DNA of 6,722 nt from Methylophilaceae bacterium (GTDB lineage: Bacteria; Pseudomonadota; Gammaproteobacteria; Burkholderiales; Methylophilaceae). A model generated the notes under the pieces. That model was not told the DNA's origin. It did not search any database and saw only the letters and a list, made by a program, of their open reading frames with translations. Below are positions 6,697-6,722 of the stretch, one piece after another. A program made the position numbers and the translations under genes. The stretch's first letter is position 1. Every line of letters begins with the position of its first letter. The stretch lies in assembly GCA_002401735.1 (NCBI GenBank), contig NVTX01000049.1, positions 4,407 to 11,128 on the forward strand, in the 5' to 3' direction.

Positions 6697-6722
6697 ATGA
6701 TTTATTGCGGATATTCAAACAC
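6697..6722 (+). CDS. Probable start of an unidentified gene (3' truncated by window)
   Basis: ATG at 6697 is preceded at a proper distance by GAGGTGG (6686-6692), the best Shine-Dalgarno-like sequence in the window, and the frame stays open to the edge, reading MIYCGYSN. Eight residues are too few for any family assignment. The spacing and divergent orientation from ylqF make a real gene likely, and its function is unknown. Confidence 0.45.

Overview
The window reads as ordinary chromosome of a Gram-negative proteobacterium. The best evidence is the gene set: a Rep-type (not PcrA-type) helicase of the family's usual proteobacterial length, an Uup-type ABC-F protein with its C-terminal coiled coil, a UPF0213/YhbQ-like GIY-YIG protein, an RbgA/YlqF GTPase, and two c-di-GMP enzymes. 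Base composition is AT-leaning, roughly 40-45% GC by eye (not computed). A low-GC beta- or gammaproteobacterium fits; Methylophilaceae-like Betaproteobacteria are one guess that I cannot confirm. I see no phage, insertion sequence, CRISPR, tRNA or rRNA signal.

Layout from left to right. Positions 2-124 (+) hold the last 40 codons of an EAL-domain c-di-GMP phosphodiesterase that begins outside the window. It overlaps by 11 bases a small GIY-YIG gene (114-371, +) that starts with TTG. Facing these is a two-gene minus-strand unit in which rep (2306-4327) is followed after only a few bases by uup (393-2297). A 112-base AT-rich divergent region (4328-4439) separates rep from a membrane-bound diguanylate cyclase (4440-5642, +). 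The 69-base gap between the cyclase and the convergent ylqF/rbgA gene (5712-6629, -) is filled by a degenerate 14-base tandem repeat. At the right edge another plus-strand gene appears to start at 6697, divergent from ylqF.

How the genes relate. rep and uup form the one convincing functional pair: Rep clears proteins and restarts stalled forks, and Uup has been linked genetically and biochemically to branched DNA intermediates and transposon excision, so co-transcription is plausible biology. The EAL protein and the diguanylate cyclase have opposing activities on c-di-GMP but lie in separate transcription units about 4.3 kb apart. YlqF acts in large ribosomal subunit assembly and appears unrelated to its neighbours.

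I do not see an undescribed multi-gene system here. The points most worth a second look are the intergenic tandem repeat, the EAL/GIY-YIG overlap with its TTG start, the rep-uup arrangement, and the unclassified seven-helix membrane domain of the cyclase.
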